NCBI RefSeq assembly: GCF_035046505.1
Contig: NC_089822.1
Location: 217,926,419-217,990,418, forward strand
Direction: 5' to 3'
From: Tiliqua scincoides
Lineage: Eukaryota > Chordata > Lepidosauria > Squamata > Scincidae
Length of the DNA stretch: 64,000 nucleotides
Shown: piece after piece, positions 53,331 through 64,000 of the stretch
How positions within the stretch are numbered: position 1 is the first letter of the stretch
Layout: every line of letters begins with the position of its first letter
Translations under genes and position numbers: made by a program
Notes under the pieces: generated by a model
Told to the model about the DNA's origin: nothing
What the model saw: the letters and a program-made list of their open reading frames with translations, nothing else
Database searches by the model: none

Positions 53331-54324
53331 CCTTTTCTCGTGCAGGAGCTGACAAGGGCAAGCGCAAAGAGGTGCTGGTTGGAGGGTCCCCCTCCAATGG
53401 TTGGAGGGTCCCCACCCGCTGCCTGCCCCGCCAGGTGCCCTGCAGGTCTACAAAGGTGCAGATGGTCGGCATGTCTGCCCAGCCCTGCAGGGGCTGGAGC
53501 AGCAGCAAGAGGGGGCCCAGGCATGGCAGCAGACACCCTGTGGAGAGATCACGCTGGAGGGCAGCAGGAAATGCAGGTGGATCAGAAAAAGCTGCCCAGA
53601 AGTGCTAGGCTGCCCATGAGAAAGAAACCCAGAACCCCATTTGCCCTCTGCCACTGCTCTTCCCCACTAGCGCGGCAGCTTTGGGGGGGCCCCAAACAGC
53701 TTTGGGGGGGGCCTCAGGGCCAGTTTAGGAAATGTTTCTGAAGAAATTGAAGTGAGATACAACAAAGTGAATAGGTGCATGAACAAAGCTAACGATAATT
53801 TTTCAGAATACAGTACAGTCAGATTGAGAAAGATTTAAGAAACCTATGAGGAATGAAGAAATAGAGGTCACTAAGTGATTCTTTTCTTCATTAGAATTTT
53901 CTGTCTCTGTGCATCATCTGAAAGTAAAATCACAGATATGTTCAAAGCATCATTACCTGTGCTGTGGGGAAAATTCTTGCCAGTAGTATGTAGGGGAAGA
54001 GTAGGTAAAGCCCTGTAGTATATAGTTCAAGGAAGTGTGTTCTCAAACAATTTCTCTGTTCAAATTTAAATTTATTAAATAAATTATAAAATAAATAGTT
54101 CCTGGGTTAATTTGCTATATCCTTTTCTTTTATGAGGTCTGTCTGTTGAGTGTTTATATTCATATCACAGAATGAACTGCTTTCTTTGACTTGTTCTTCT
54201 TCCCTCCTATGTATGGAGGCTGTCTCCATCTGTCTGTCAAATCTAATTGACCTGACCTAGGAAGCTTCATGCCTGAGTAGGGATTTGAACCTGGAGCTTC
54301 CATGTCTGCATTTAGCTCCTGAAC
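53331..54324. other. G+C-rich then AT-rich spacer
   Basis: 53331-53740 is G+C-rich, with GGTTGGAGGGTCCCC repeated at about 53378 and 53400, and gives long frames in several phases (up to 146 codons) with no recognised domain. 53740-54324 is AT-rich and plain. No gene supported. Confidence 0.45.
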
Positions 54325-54332
54325 CTCTATAC

Positions 54333-54661
54333 CAGCTGTTCCCAGACTTTCTGGGAATTTGGGAACCAGGGTAAATAATTGCAGGGACGAGCAAAAGCAG
54401 CAACATGGTTGCCAGAATTGTGCCATTGCCAAGGACAAGGGGGACTTTTTTCAACTTGCTATTAGCAGCACCAGCCCCCCCGGGGGAGTGTGGGGAGCCT
54501 GTGAATGCCTCTGTACTGAAAAGCTGAAAAGAACCCCCCTTGTCCCCAGCAGTGGCACAATTCTGGCTATTTCATTGTTGTCTTCCCCATTGCTATGCTC
54601 CTTAACGAGGCAGACAGGGCTTCCCTGGGTGGGGTGTGACATCCCAGTTTGGAAACTTTTG
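54333..54661. mobile_element. Non-autonomous hAT, worn
   Basis: The left end CAGCTGTTCCCAGACTTTCTGG and the inverse right end CAAAAGTTTCCAAACTGGG are imperfect inverted repeats. The flanks ctctatac (54325-54332) and cattatac (54662-54669) match at 6 of 8. Confidence 0.65.
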
Positions 54662-54669
54662 CATTATAC

Positions 54670-56160
54670 CATCCTGGCTCCTAAGCATTCAAGTGCTTAG
54701 TGGAATTTAAGCATGATTCCTGAACTTACTTAGGTTTTGCCAGCCACCCTATTTGCATACTGATTTCATATATAGCTGTAAGCATCATCTTGCCAAATAA
54801 TGGTGACTTTTAAACTTCTAAATGTTGCAGGAGATCCCATAAAAATTAACGATTATGTCTATCTGAATTGTGAGTGCTAATATAAATCTATAAAAGGGCA
54901 TATTAATTTGCAGCCGTCAAAATTGCTATGTGTGAATTAAATTGAAATTGTGAAAGTATAATCATTCAACAGCAGACCTTTAGCAATGCGAGACCTAGAA
55001 TAGTAAGCCACTCTAACTTAATCTCTGTAATCACTGGCAAAGCTAAGGATGATTGAAGCAGTTGAAGGGAAATATGATGTGTGTGTGGACACGACACATG
55101 TGTAACTTAATCGCCATGCTTTTCTAAGTAAAAAGGATGGAATTAGGAGATGCTAGACTTCAGGGGCTTATCATCATTATATCATTAGTGCACATTTATT
55201 TTAATCAAAATGAATTTAGTACACTTCTGACTTTTGGCATCTGCATGGTGCATTGCTGGGACATAGTATGGCCCTTCAAGTTTACATGCTTAGAAATGTA
55301 TCAGTTGGAAGAGACATTGAAGTGCAGATCACAAAAAGTTATAGCATTAAAAATATTTCTAGAAGAAATTCAAACATTAATCCTAGGATTCTGCTCCTTG
55401 GCATTGGAAGGGGGCAGTGTGGGGATACTGACTTTGTTGTCTTCTCATATGGAAAATCTTTTCTCTACCAGATCATTCATCAACTGCACCTAGCATATTT
55501 CAGAGAGCAGTAACAGTTCTTTTTTGGGGGTATGCATTTGGTAGTTTAGCTTTTTCTTACACCAAGAGAGGGTCTTTTAAAAAATTATAACATTTATACT
55601 TAATTATTTTGATTTCTCAATTCTTTTGTGGTATTCAACATGATCCAATCCCAGAGATTAGCCCAGAAACATACATAAAATAATTCTGCATATAATTTAG
55701 CTGTAGCTGAGTACTTAATTCTCAAGCCTTTGGGTGGTTTCCTTTTTTTTTTTTATCATAGATTTTTGAATTTTGTAGCTAGAATAATTTCTGTCCTGGC
55801 TTGTACCTAAATTCATTACCTTGAGTTAAACTTTGGTCTCCACTTAGGAAAAAAGTATGCTTGTTTATCGTAGAAAAATAGTGCAATACTGAGGGGAGAA
55901 AAATACCTTTATAATAAAATTCCTGATGTGAGCATTTCTGGTATTCTGTGGGACAAGTCCAGTAGTGTAAAACTTCAAAGTATTCACAGTGTTGGAGCAA
56001 AACAAGGAGCAAAAGTATCAGAAAGGCCAGTGTCCAGAAAACAGCTAGCAGCTTCTTCTAGGAACTAGGAATAATGCAACAAAGCACCTGGAAAAGGTAT
56101 GTGGAGTTTTAGTAGCTGCTCTTTACTCCATTATAAAAACCTCAAGATTGACATATTAAT
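54670..56160. other. Low-copy AT-rich stretch
   Basis: 54740-54960 is AT-rich and non-repetitive, with several TTAAT words, a plausible but unproven conserved non-coding element. A 118-codon frame at 55137-55493 has no known domain. Nothing else. Confidence 0.4.
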
Positions 56161-56653
56161 GGCCCAATCCTGTTGAGGGTCTGTGCTGATGAAATGAGCT
56201 TTCTGCTTGTATAGACTGTCACAAAAATGCCACAAAGCACTTTGCAACAGCACAAGGTCCAGGAGCACTACTGAGAGTTCAGTAGCTAATGTGCTGGTGC
56301 TAGCAGTTATCGGGAGCCCCATGGAGTGAGTAGGTCCAGTGCAGAGGTGGGGGAGGGTGGAATGGGTCGGTGATGGGGACGAAGGTGGGTGGATCGGGCC
56401 CAGTGGGGGGTTTGTTGCCGCTGGTGCATGATGTATTCAAACCCCCTTCCTGAGCTTAATCTGCCTGCATGGATCTACATGGATATCACTAGTGCAGGTC
56501 TGAGTTGACCTTTTGCAGCTGCTGGGACTTACCCAGGACACCAGTTTACCCCAAGGAGACTTCCACCAGTCAGAAATCCCCTGCAGGATGTCATATAGCC
56601 CATGCCAGCACTGCTGCATTGCTGTGCAGGGATTTATGTTGGATTGGGCTGCC
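56161..56653. mobile_element. Long MITE of the CCCAATCCTA family
   Basis: The left end GGCCCAATCCTGTTGAGG and the right end ATGTTGGATTGGGC are inverted. At about 493 bp it is longer than the 165-bp copies and shares only the tip and some interior words with them, so it may be a separate subfamily. Confidence 0.6.
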
Positions 56654-57227
56654 CATGTTAGAATTAGTTAAGTGGATCGAGAACCTTTCTTTAAAAAATG
56701 GAAAGATGCGGCACCTTTAGCACTTTTATGAGCATCTTGGTCCATAATTCCTCAGTAGATAGTAGTAAAACCTAAGAAGCTTTGTCTTGAGTCACAGTGG
56801 AAATCAGATGAAAAGTATTGTGGCCACGTGATCTTCTCTAGAATTATGTGAGCAGTTATCTGATCTCTCTTTATGAATGTATTAAGAATAAACATAACCT
56901 GCAACCTCATGAAATAAAGCATCTGGAGGAGTTTCAGGATAAAAATAGATACAGGAAGGACTCACTCAGACACCACTTACAATGAACCATTTTAAAATAT
57001 GACCCTTACAATTAAATAAAAACAGGTCAGACTCAAAAAAAAAAAAAAGTCATGTATTTAGGGGCAAATGTCAACAATAAAATGCTGATGTTACTAGTTA
57101 GACATAGTCCTACAAGCACTTGCAGCACTGGAATTTCCTATTCACCATCAGCTTCTCCTCCAGCCTAGGAGATGGATTGGGTTGCACAATATACAGATTG
57201 ATCCGATGGATGTCAGAATCAGCGACA
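56654..57227. other. Spacer, no gene seen
   Basis: An A-run is at 57035-57048. No feature supported. Confidence 0.45.
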
Positions 57228-57666
57228 GTCTTGAGCAGGGGTGTCAAACATAAAGCCTAAGGGTGGAATTTCTCCTGGAAGTAATTCCTGGAAATAATTT
57301 CTCCAACCCCCATTACAATTGGGCTTTCCCAGCATGATAATAGAGCTCTCTCATATACCCTGTTTCCCCAAAAATAAGACCTACCCCCAAAATAAGACCT
57401 AGTGTGTTTTTTGAGAATTGCTGAAATATAAGGCCTACCACGAAAATAAGACCTAGTTGTGATCAGGGCCGGGATGGGATGGGGGGGCAGAAGGGGTCCT
57501 CGGGTGGGTGCGGGTGGACAGCGTGATCGGGAACACTGCACTCTTGCGCACGCCACCTAGAAAGCGCCTGCTGTGCTGCCTTGGGCAGAGGATGCTGAGG
57601 AGGAGCTGAGGGGGCAAGTAGCAAGCGAGGCAACCCTGCCTACTGGGCTCTGAGGCTCTCCACACT

Positions 57667-58112
57667 TTCTAGGGAGTAAGTCCCATTAACTATAAAGGGA
57701 CTGACTTCTGAGTAGGCAGGCAGGCAGGCATCCTCCTGGGCGATGAGGGGACACCCTCTCCACACCTTCCAGGGAGTAAGTCCCATTAACTATAAAGGGA
57801 CTGACTTCTGAGTAGGCAGGCAGGCAGGCATCCTCCTGGGCGATGAGGGGACACCCTCTCCACACCTTCCAGGGAGTAAGTCCCATTAACTATAAAGGGA
57901 CTGACTTCTGAGTAGGCAGGCAGGCAGGCATCCTCCTGGGCGATGAGGGGACACCCTCTCCACACCTTCCAGGGAGTAAGTCCCATTAACTATAAAGGGA
58001 CTGACTTTTGAGTAGACATGCAGGCAGGCATCCTCCTGGGTGCTGAGGGGACACACTTTCCACACCTTCCAGGGAGTAAGTCCCATTAACTATAAAGGGA
58101 CTGACTTCTGAA
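57667..58112 (+). repeat. Exact 100-bp tandem repeat, about 4.5 units
   Basis: AGGGAGTAAGTCCCATTAAC starts at 57671, 57771, 57871, 57971 and 58071, exactly 100 bp apart. The first units are nearly identical and the last two carry some changes. Each unit contains the foldback palindrome (AGTAAGTCCC and GGGACTGACTTCTGAGTAG) plus a GGCA run. Repeated minus-strand frames come from it and are not genes. Confidence 0.97.
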
Positions 58113-58159
58113 AAAAATAAGACCTACCCTGAAAATAAGACCTAGTGTGTTTTTTTGAG

Positions 58160-58161
<2 letters not shown>

Positions 58162-58231
<70 letters not shown>
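58162..58231. repeat. (TA)n microsatellite
   Basis: A pure TA run of about 35 units, near the right end of the inner element. Probably highly variable in length. Confidence 0.98.
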
Positions 58232-58233
<2 letters not shown>

Positions 58234-58471
58234 ATAGTGTCTTATTTTGGGGAAAACATGGTGTTAAAAATATGAACAGATTTGAACATTTTCTCTTTTG
58301 TCTTTTGCAGCAAATGAGTTTCTGTATGAGAACAGAATACTTATTTCTGGCCATCATCTGCTTAATGATGTCAGTTTCTGCTTAATGATGTCATTTCTGG
58401 CCCTTGGCAGGCAGCATGAATGCTAACTTTGGTCCTCTGTACGAAATGAGTTTGACACCCCTGGTCTAGAG

Positions 58472-59380
58472 CATCTTGGTGCTTTGCCTTCAGCACCTTT
58501 GGTTAGGGGTGTTCATCTGATTGGAGGGGTCAAGACCATATGAGCCTGTTGTCTTGTCCACTGATATAGTTGGATGGACTAGAGTGCCCAGTGGACTGGA
58601 AAATGGCGTTTTCAGCCAGTGGACTGACTGTGATGTGTTCTCCCGTGGCCTGGCAAAGATGATGAGCAATGCACAAAATAGCTGACAAAGTGGCCATTCT
58701 TAATTACAGAGGGCTAAAAATGTCTTGACTGAGTCCCTCTTATGTTAGATTTACCTAGAGGTTACCTTAAAAAGATCAGGGGGAAAAGGTAACAAATTAA
58801 ATGGGGGTGCGTACCATAGTGTGAAAGAAGGAAAAAGAAAAAGATAAACCTTTTGTCTTTATATTCATGTCCAAGGTGCTGATTCATTACAGATCTCTTT
58901 GTCTCAGCATGATTGACAAGCATTCTGTCCAGTGTGTTCTGGTCCAATAAGCTCTAATTTCCTGCCTGTTAGATTAACAATATATTCTATAGAGTTTTTT
59001 TGTGCAGTTCTCAGCTTTCCATGATGGATCCACTTTATTAGGAGAGGTATTTACTGTGTATTTATTGATTCATTTAAATTCTGATTAAGTTTGCAATGAA
59101 CCCTGCATTTTTGTTGTCTGTTTATTTTTGGAGTGTTTGGTGAACTGGAGTGGGTTGTGGGGGTTACCTTGTAGTGTGTGGAAAGCTTTTTCAGCTGTTT
59201 AAAACTGAGCTCTTTTTGTGGCTCCCCCTGCTGGTCATTATTTTCCCTGCCCATGATGTCAGTTTCATACTTTAGTCTGAGTTCTTGAAAAAAGTGGCAG
59301 CTGCCAGTGATTCCCACGGTGTTTTTGTGATGGAGACCATCATTTATCTACATGAACCTGGTCTTTTGCAGCATTAGTGA
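58472..59380. other. Spacer, no gene seen
   Basis: No repeat ends or convincing coding frame. Confidence 0.45.
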
Positions 59381-59545
59381 GGGGCTATAGCTGAGTGGTA
59401 GACAAGTCTCAGTTTCACTTCTGGCATCTCCAGGTAGGGCTGGAAAATATGCACCTGAAACCTTGAAAAGCAGCTGCCAGTCAGGGTTGACAATGGATGT
59501 TGAGCTAGATGGGCTACTGGTCTGACTTGGTATACCTCAACTTGT
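59381..59545 (+). mobile_element. tRNA-derived SINE, copy 2
   Basis: GGGGCTATAGCTGAGTGGTA is a clear tRNA-like start with an A box. After a shortened B-box region come GGCATCTCCAGGTAGGGCTG, GCAGCTGCCAGTCAGGGTTG, GAGCTAGATGGGC and TGGTCTGACTTGGTATA. It is the same family as 44341-44502, with a small deletion in the head. Confidence 0.8.
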
Positions 59546-61799
59546 CCAGAAGTATCTATAAAAGGGAGTTCCTCAGTCATTTCCTATTTTTAATAATTCA
59601 AGAAAAAAAAAGCTCACTTCTCTGCTATGGTCCAAAGTTAGCTCCTCTAGTCCTGAAAATGAAAGCGAGTCTGTTAAAATGAAGCAGAGACCACCACATG
59701 TCATTCCATCAATTTGTCAGTTGATAGCCTTTCTGCATCGGTTTTGGAACAAAAAACAATTGAGCCACATGTGCCCAATTTAGTTCAGTTTTTCATTTAT
59801 TCTGAAACAATTGTACACCCCTAGTGACAAAATATACTGGGTGGCACTCAGAGTGACACTTCCATAAGTGGAAGCGCACTTCATGAATGCAAGCTCCTGC
59901 TGAGAACAGAAGGGTTGTTCTGCTTGGGCAAGGGTCCTTTTGTGCAATCAGAGTGCTTCTTCCATTCTCAGAGAGAGCTTCATGGAAGATGTGTCTGTTC
60001 ATGAAATTTCATGACTGTTCTGGATTTCAGACCCACATACAGGTCTGTATACTGTTCAGATATTGCTTTTCAGTATGCAGGTTTCTCTTATATCTCATGC
60101 ATGGAAATTAAATACTGACTTTTCCGCTGAAAGGTTGGCAAGTGAACCTAGGTTCTGCACCTCAATCCAAGGCAGCAGGGCATGAATCTGGGATTTAAAG
60201 TGTCATCTTCATTTGGCACTTAAATTCTATTTAAATTAAAGTCACTACATGTTTACTCAGAAGTATGTCCCGTTGAATTTAATGGGACTCACTCCTAGGT
60301 AAGTATGTATAGGAATGCAGCCTGCTTTATTTTCCCATTCTTGTGTTTGGGATCTGGGAATCAATACTCCTGCAGTGATCCATCCTGTCTGTGGTACTTA
60401 TGCCCTTGCCTGTTCTTTGAGCATCTTGAAACTTCCTTATGAATTCTGCTTTCATTATTGTATAGCCTGTCTGCAAATGAACTCTAGCAGGACGGCATAA
60501 AACTATACGATATGAAATGATTTAATAATATACAAATGATATCATCATATTAGCACACAAATCTGATAATGAGTATGGTGGATATGATCTTAGCTATTGG
60601 CTGGAGAATGTACATTTCAGGCCCAGATTTAATAGGAGCTTTCATACAACATCCTTGGAAGAAAAATAAAAAAAAAATACTAATAAAAATGAGGTCAGAA
60701 AATCTGTTAGTGTCTTTATAAAAAAGGAAACTCAACGTAACCCTTTTGTTATTTCCTTTCATTATCTGCACATTTATTTTGATAGAGTTTCCTGATGGGT
60801 TTTCTTTGAAGAAAAAGTATTTACAGATTTCTGTAACTGATTAGGATTTGATATGTGATGGCAAACTCTGTTTTCTATTATAACATAGTAAGATGGATGC
60901 CATCTTTAACTTTAGTATGCATGTAGAGTTCCTATTGATTTTGTAACAGTTGACTATTGTTTTACTAGTGCATGGTTAGGTCCATAATTTTAACCAGAGC
61001 AGCATGTTTTCTATTTTCATTGGAGGCATTGTGCTATGCACCATTCACACAGCTAATTAACTATTCAGGTTTTGCTTTTATTTTTAGTAATAGGCAAGAA
61101 TGGCCCACACTTAATGCCTCATTGTATGAGCCCCTTGGAAATGAATTGAAATTACACAGCAGCAGTGCTTTGTGGATTCTGTTCCTGTGCCTTCAGATCA
61201 TTAGAATTGTGAATTAAGCTGGCATATAAAAAGAAAATATTGACTTCCCCTTTAATTACAATGTGGTCATTAGCAATGCTTTTTGTTAAGAAAGTTAAAA
61301 CAAAGTTACTGTTCATTTTTTACACTCCCTTCACGACCTCCTGAAACAGACCTTTTATTAAAATTTTAGGTAAAAATGTAACTACAGATAAATAATGCTC
61401 TGGTCGACCTTTGGAATAAGAAAATGGCTAGGACGGTGGATTAGATCACTCCTAAGCAGTCTCTGCCACTTGGCTCTTTGGTTTACTGAGGAACTGTGGG
61501 CAGCGAAATGACAGGATAGACACCTTGAATGACAGTAGAGGAAAACTTGTGATGATTCCTACCAAACATGGGCTAAAGTTCATTTTAGAGCACACAGTGT
61601 GGAGAGCCATCCTGCAGAGCTTTTCTGTGTAGTGTGGGGCTTGCATCATCAGACCCCCCCAAAGGAAGGAGGAGTGTACAGCTGCTTGCTATGAGGAATT
61701 TGCTAGGCACCTCGCACATAAAATTCTCGCATCCACCATGACTTGGACTCCACACTGACACATCTACAGACGTCACTCTGTTGGTATCTGTTGGTCCGG
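59546..61799. other. Low-copy AT-rich stretch with one foldback copy
   Basis: A foldback repeat (CTCAGAAGTATGTCCCGTTG and AATGGGACTCACTCCTAGG) lies at about 60238-60322. 60960-61330 is complex AT-rich DNA without repeats, a possible conserved non-coding region. No gene seen. Confidence 0.45.
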
Positions 61800-63090
61800 T
61801 AGTCTTGGATTCTTTTCAGCTTCTACAATCTAGGATCCTCTGGAGTGTGAGGCTGCCTGCCTGCCCTCTTGACCATTGCTCAGCATGACTTATAAGATCT
61901 GCCTGGGGAGGCCTTGGCAAATGAGTAGGGAGAGTGATCAATTAATCTCTTAGGGAAGGAGTTCTGTTGGTACTGAAAATGACTGTGGTACATCCCTTCT
62001 CCTGAAGAATTCCTTCTTAGATCCCTCTGTGCTAAATAATTTCTGGCCACTTTTAAACCTCCCTTTTCTGGGCAAGGTGATTGAGTAGGTGAGTAGTGTC
62101 TCAGCTCAAGAGGGTTCAGGAAGAAATGAATTATCTGGATTCCTTTCAACCTGGTTTCAGGCCTGGCTTTAGGACAGAGATGACCTTGATCTCCCTAGTT
62201 GGTTGAACTGTGCAAGGGATTGGACAGGGGAGTGTATTGTTGGTTCTGCTGGACTTCTCAGAGGCTGTCAACACTATTGACCATAGTGTTCTTGTATGGC
62301 AATTGGAGCATGGGGACACTTTTTCAGTGGTTCAGCTCATTCTTGTCTGACAGATTCCAGAAGGTGATGTTTGGGAATACCTGTTCAGCACCTGGACATT
62401 GGTGTATAGGGTGCCACAGAGATCTATCATGCTATTTAATAACTACATGAAACTACTGGGAGAAGTCATCTGGGGATTTGGAGTTGGGTATCACCAACAG
62501 ACACTCTGCTCTATTTCTGAATTTCATCAAATACTAGGGGGGCTTTTGAAGTCTTGGAGAACTGCCTGGAGGCAGCTGGAAGTTGTGTTAACAAGCTGGA
62601 ATTAAATCTGGATGAAACAGATGTCCTCTTGGTCTGGAAATCTGTGGTGCAGGTGCTGGACTGTCTGCCTGTTCTGAGGGGAATTATACTCCCTCTGCAA
62701 GAGCAGGTTCACAGTTTGGGGATCCTTACTGCTTCTCCTGGATGCCAGGTAGTGGCTGTGGCCAGTGGGATCTTTGCCCAACTTTACCTGCTATGCTGTT
62801 TGCAGTTGTATTTGAGTAATCCGATCTCACCACTGTGGTTCAAGCCTTGATGAAGTTTGTTTAGATTACTGAAATGCAGCATTCGTGAATCTACCATTGA
62901 ACAGAGTCCAGAAAGTTCCGTTAGTGCAGAAGTAGGCAGCCTGTGTAGATACTGGGCCTTGGAGGTTGGAGTGTGTTGGACCCCTGCTTTGAAGACTGCA
63001 CTGGGTTTTGGTTTGCTTCTAGGCCCATTTCAGGGTTTTGGGTTTGACTTTTAATAAACTCTGTGCTTTGTTTTGGAAATTCTTAGAGAG
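61800..63090 (+). mobile_element. L2 LINE, 5'- and 3'-worn copy
   Basis: Plus-strand sequence parallels the L2 at 9345-11607: TCAGCTTCTACAATCTAGGA and CTTATAAGATCTGCC before the RT, then segments reading LNLPFLGKV-like, LDSFQPGFRPG-like, VELCKGLDRG, LFQWFSSFLSDRFQKVMFGN, VPQRSIMLFNNYMKLLGEVI and WGFGVGYHQ. A C-terminal stretch near 62870-63060 follows. The frame shifts several times, so it is a dead copy, more diverged than the minus-strand one. Confidence 0.85.
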
Positions 63091-63124
63091 ATCAACATTG
63101 CCTAGGATTTATTTGAAAAGGATG

Positions 63125-63194
63125 CGGTTATTTCCTGCCAAAGGCAGTGGGTTGGACTAGACCTATTAGGCCCCTTCCAACTCTATCATTCTAT
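63125..63194 (+). mobile_element. CR1 LINE tail
   Basis: GGGTTGGACTAGACC, then AGGCCCCTTCCAACTCTATC and ATTCTATT, are the classic CR1 3' terminus and its short-repeat tail. Only the last 70 bp or so are present. The 5S SINE at 63195 inserted into the tail. Confidence 0.82.
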
Positions 63195-63342
63195 TCTGTT
63201 ATCCTGCACATGCCCGATCTCGTCTGATCTCAGAAGCTAAGCAGGGTCAGGCCTGGTTAGTACTTGGATGGGAGTCCGCCTGGAAATACCGCATGCTGTA
63301 GGCTTATACCATAGTCTTTCGAGGCTGAAGGTTGCCAACCAT
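63195..63342 (+). mobile_element. 5S-rRNA-derived SINE, copy 3, with 16-bp TSD
   Basis: A perfect 16-bp duplication, aactctatcattctat (63179-63194 and 63343-63358), flanks it. The body runs CTGTTATCCTGCACATGCCC, then GATCTCGTCTGATCTCAGAA and GCTAAGCAGGGTCAGGCC (box A and intermediate zone), then GGATGGGAGTCCGCCTGG (box C zone) and GCTGTAGGCTT. The tail ATACCATAGTCTTTCGAGGC ends GGTTGCCAACC. It matches the LINE 3' end at 33850-33882 in 32 of 33 bases. This is the cleanest and likely the youngest of the three SINEs. Confidence 0.95.
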
Positions 63343-63358
63343 AACTCTATCATTCTAT

Positions 63359-64000
63359 GAATTAGTGTAAGGAAGGTTTTGGACTTTTTGGCTTTCGTTT
63401 GTATCATCAAATGAAGATCTAGTTACTATTGGGACTATTCCATTTAATGGGGAATTCTATCTTCAGCTATCCTGGAGACTTCAGCAGTGGCCTCAACACT
63501 GACATGGATAGTATTGGGGTTCACACATGCTAAAATGAAAGATATTCTGTCCACAATATCTATGATTAGGTATGTATGGAATATAGAGGCACATAAGTAT
63601 AAATTTTACCCTTATTTACTTGGCAGATTAACATTGTGGGCTAATCCAGAATTGAAGATTGGGAAGGAATCTTTTTCTGTAGAAGTCTTGAACTACTATA
63701 GATTTATTAAATTGCCATTATTATCGCAGTTGCAATATTTACTATTACAACATCTATAGAATTTAGCGGTGCCTGCCAAATCCTATCCCCCTTCCTGGAC
63801 CTGATCCTATGGCGCAGACATGTGCAGACCTCCAACAGTGAATTCACTAGTGCAAGTCCCAGTAGACCCCTCCGCACTTTGGAGGCTAAACCCCAGGTAA
63901 GGAGACATTCCCCAAAAGAAATCAATACAACTGCCCCCCCCCAACAGGATGCAGCAGTAACTATTTTGGAATTGTTGCATCAGTGGGAAGGGGAGGAGAG
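63359..64000. other. Spacer, possible MITE at the window edge
   Basis: ACCTGATCCTATGGCGCAGA near 63800 may be one end of the CAATCCTA MITE group, cut by the window end. No gene seen. Confidence 0.4.

Larger units (their letters stand above)
57358..58261. mobile_element. Inner TIR element carrying tandem repeats
   Basis: The left end CCCTGTTTCCCCAAAAATAA and the inverse right end CCATGTTTTCCCCAAAATAA are the TIR. TA precedes the left end and TG follows the right. AAAATAAGACCTA and CCTAGTGTGTTTTTTGAG recur inside both ends. The middle is filled by 100-bp tandem units and an AT tract. The superfamily is not certain; TcMar-like is possible. Confidence 0.72.
57236..58463. mobile_element. Outer hAT element of a three-level nest
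   Basis: The left end CAGGGGTGTCAAACATAAAG and the right end GAGTTTGACACCCCTG form the TIR. The duplication gtcttgag (57228-57235) and gtctagag (58464-58471) matches at 7 of 8. Only about 330 bp belong to the hAT itself. The rest is the inner element at 57358-58261. A 20-bp duplication with CTGCTTAATGATGTCA lies at 58358-58397. Confidence 0.87.

Noticed and set aside
53301-53741. Overlapping frames of 131-146 codons
   Set aside because: G+C-rich local composition, both strands open, no domain.
57686-58086. Three nearly identical 66-codon minus-strand frames
   Set aside because: They are the 100-bp tandem repeat read through, not a gene family.
1-64000. CRISPR arrays, bacterial operons or phage modules
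   Set aside because: The window is vertebrate nuclear DNA by its repeats. The tandem arrays lack the spacer pattern of CRISPR.

Overview
The window looks like a repeat-rich, largely non-coding stretch of a squamate reptile (lizard or snake) nuclear genome. The evidence is the repeat fauna. It holds CR1 and L2 LINEs, a 5S-rRNA-derived SINE with a LINE tail, a tRNA-derived SINE, one very old MIR/CORE-SINE, and many short non-autonomous hAT elements and MITEs whose target-site duplications (TSDs) can still be read. No L1 was recognised. The species cannot be fixed from the sequence. There is no complete protein-coding gene. The best host-coding candidate is one 60-nt exon at 45250-45309 (+), with a strong acceptor, a donor and a single open frame, so the region may be introns of a plus-strand gene I could not name.

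Layout. 1-1.6 kb: a decayed minus-strand retroelement remnant with an SGNH-hydrolase-like motif, then a 60-bp minisatellite. 1.6-3.9 kb: a degenerate array of about 80-bp repeats split by a hAT element. 4.4-8.4 kb: two 5S-derived SINEs, a 1-kb hAT with a perfect TSD, and a Tigger-like MITE. 9.3-13.5 kb: an L2 copy on the minus strand, itself interrupted by a hAT, then MITEs and another L2 3' end. 14.7-20 kb: CR1, a run of hAT MITEs, a LINE fragment and a Tigger-like element. 22.7-33.9 kb: CR1, a palindromic hAT, MIR, LINE 3' ends, hATs, and two insertions of the LINE whose 3' end matches the SINE tail. 34-45 kb: mostly low-copy AT-rich DNA, a composite nested hAT at 37.5-39 kb, and a direct-repeat pair at 40-41.5 kb. 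45-57 kb: the candidate exon, low-copy DNA and several MITEs. 57.2-58.5 kb: a three-level nest (hAT, inner TIR element, exact 100-bp tandem repeats plus an AT tract). 59-64 kb: a tRNA-SINE, a second L2 copy, a CR1 tail and a young 5S SINE.

The elements inform one another. Three 5S-derived SINEs end in the same 33 nt that ends a LINE present here as a young insertion. In that LINE these 33 nt are the last codons, the stop codon and a 30-nt 3' UTR. This points to the LINE that moves the SINE. hAT elements with 8-bp duplications dominate (13 with readable TSDs), several of them at CTAGA-like targets, and two MITE families share a terminal motif. Stretches between these elements hold no gene, RNA gene or regulatory site that I could support.
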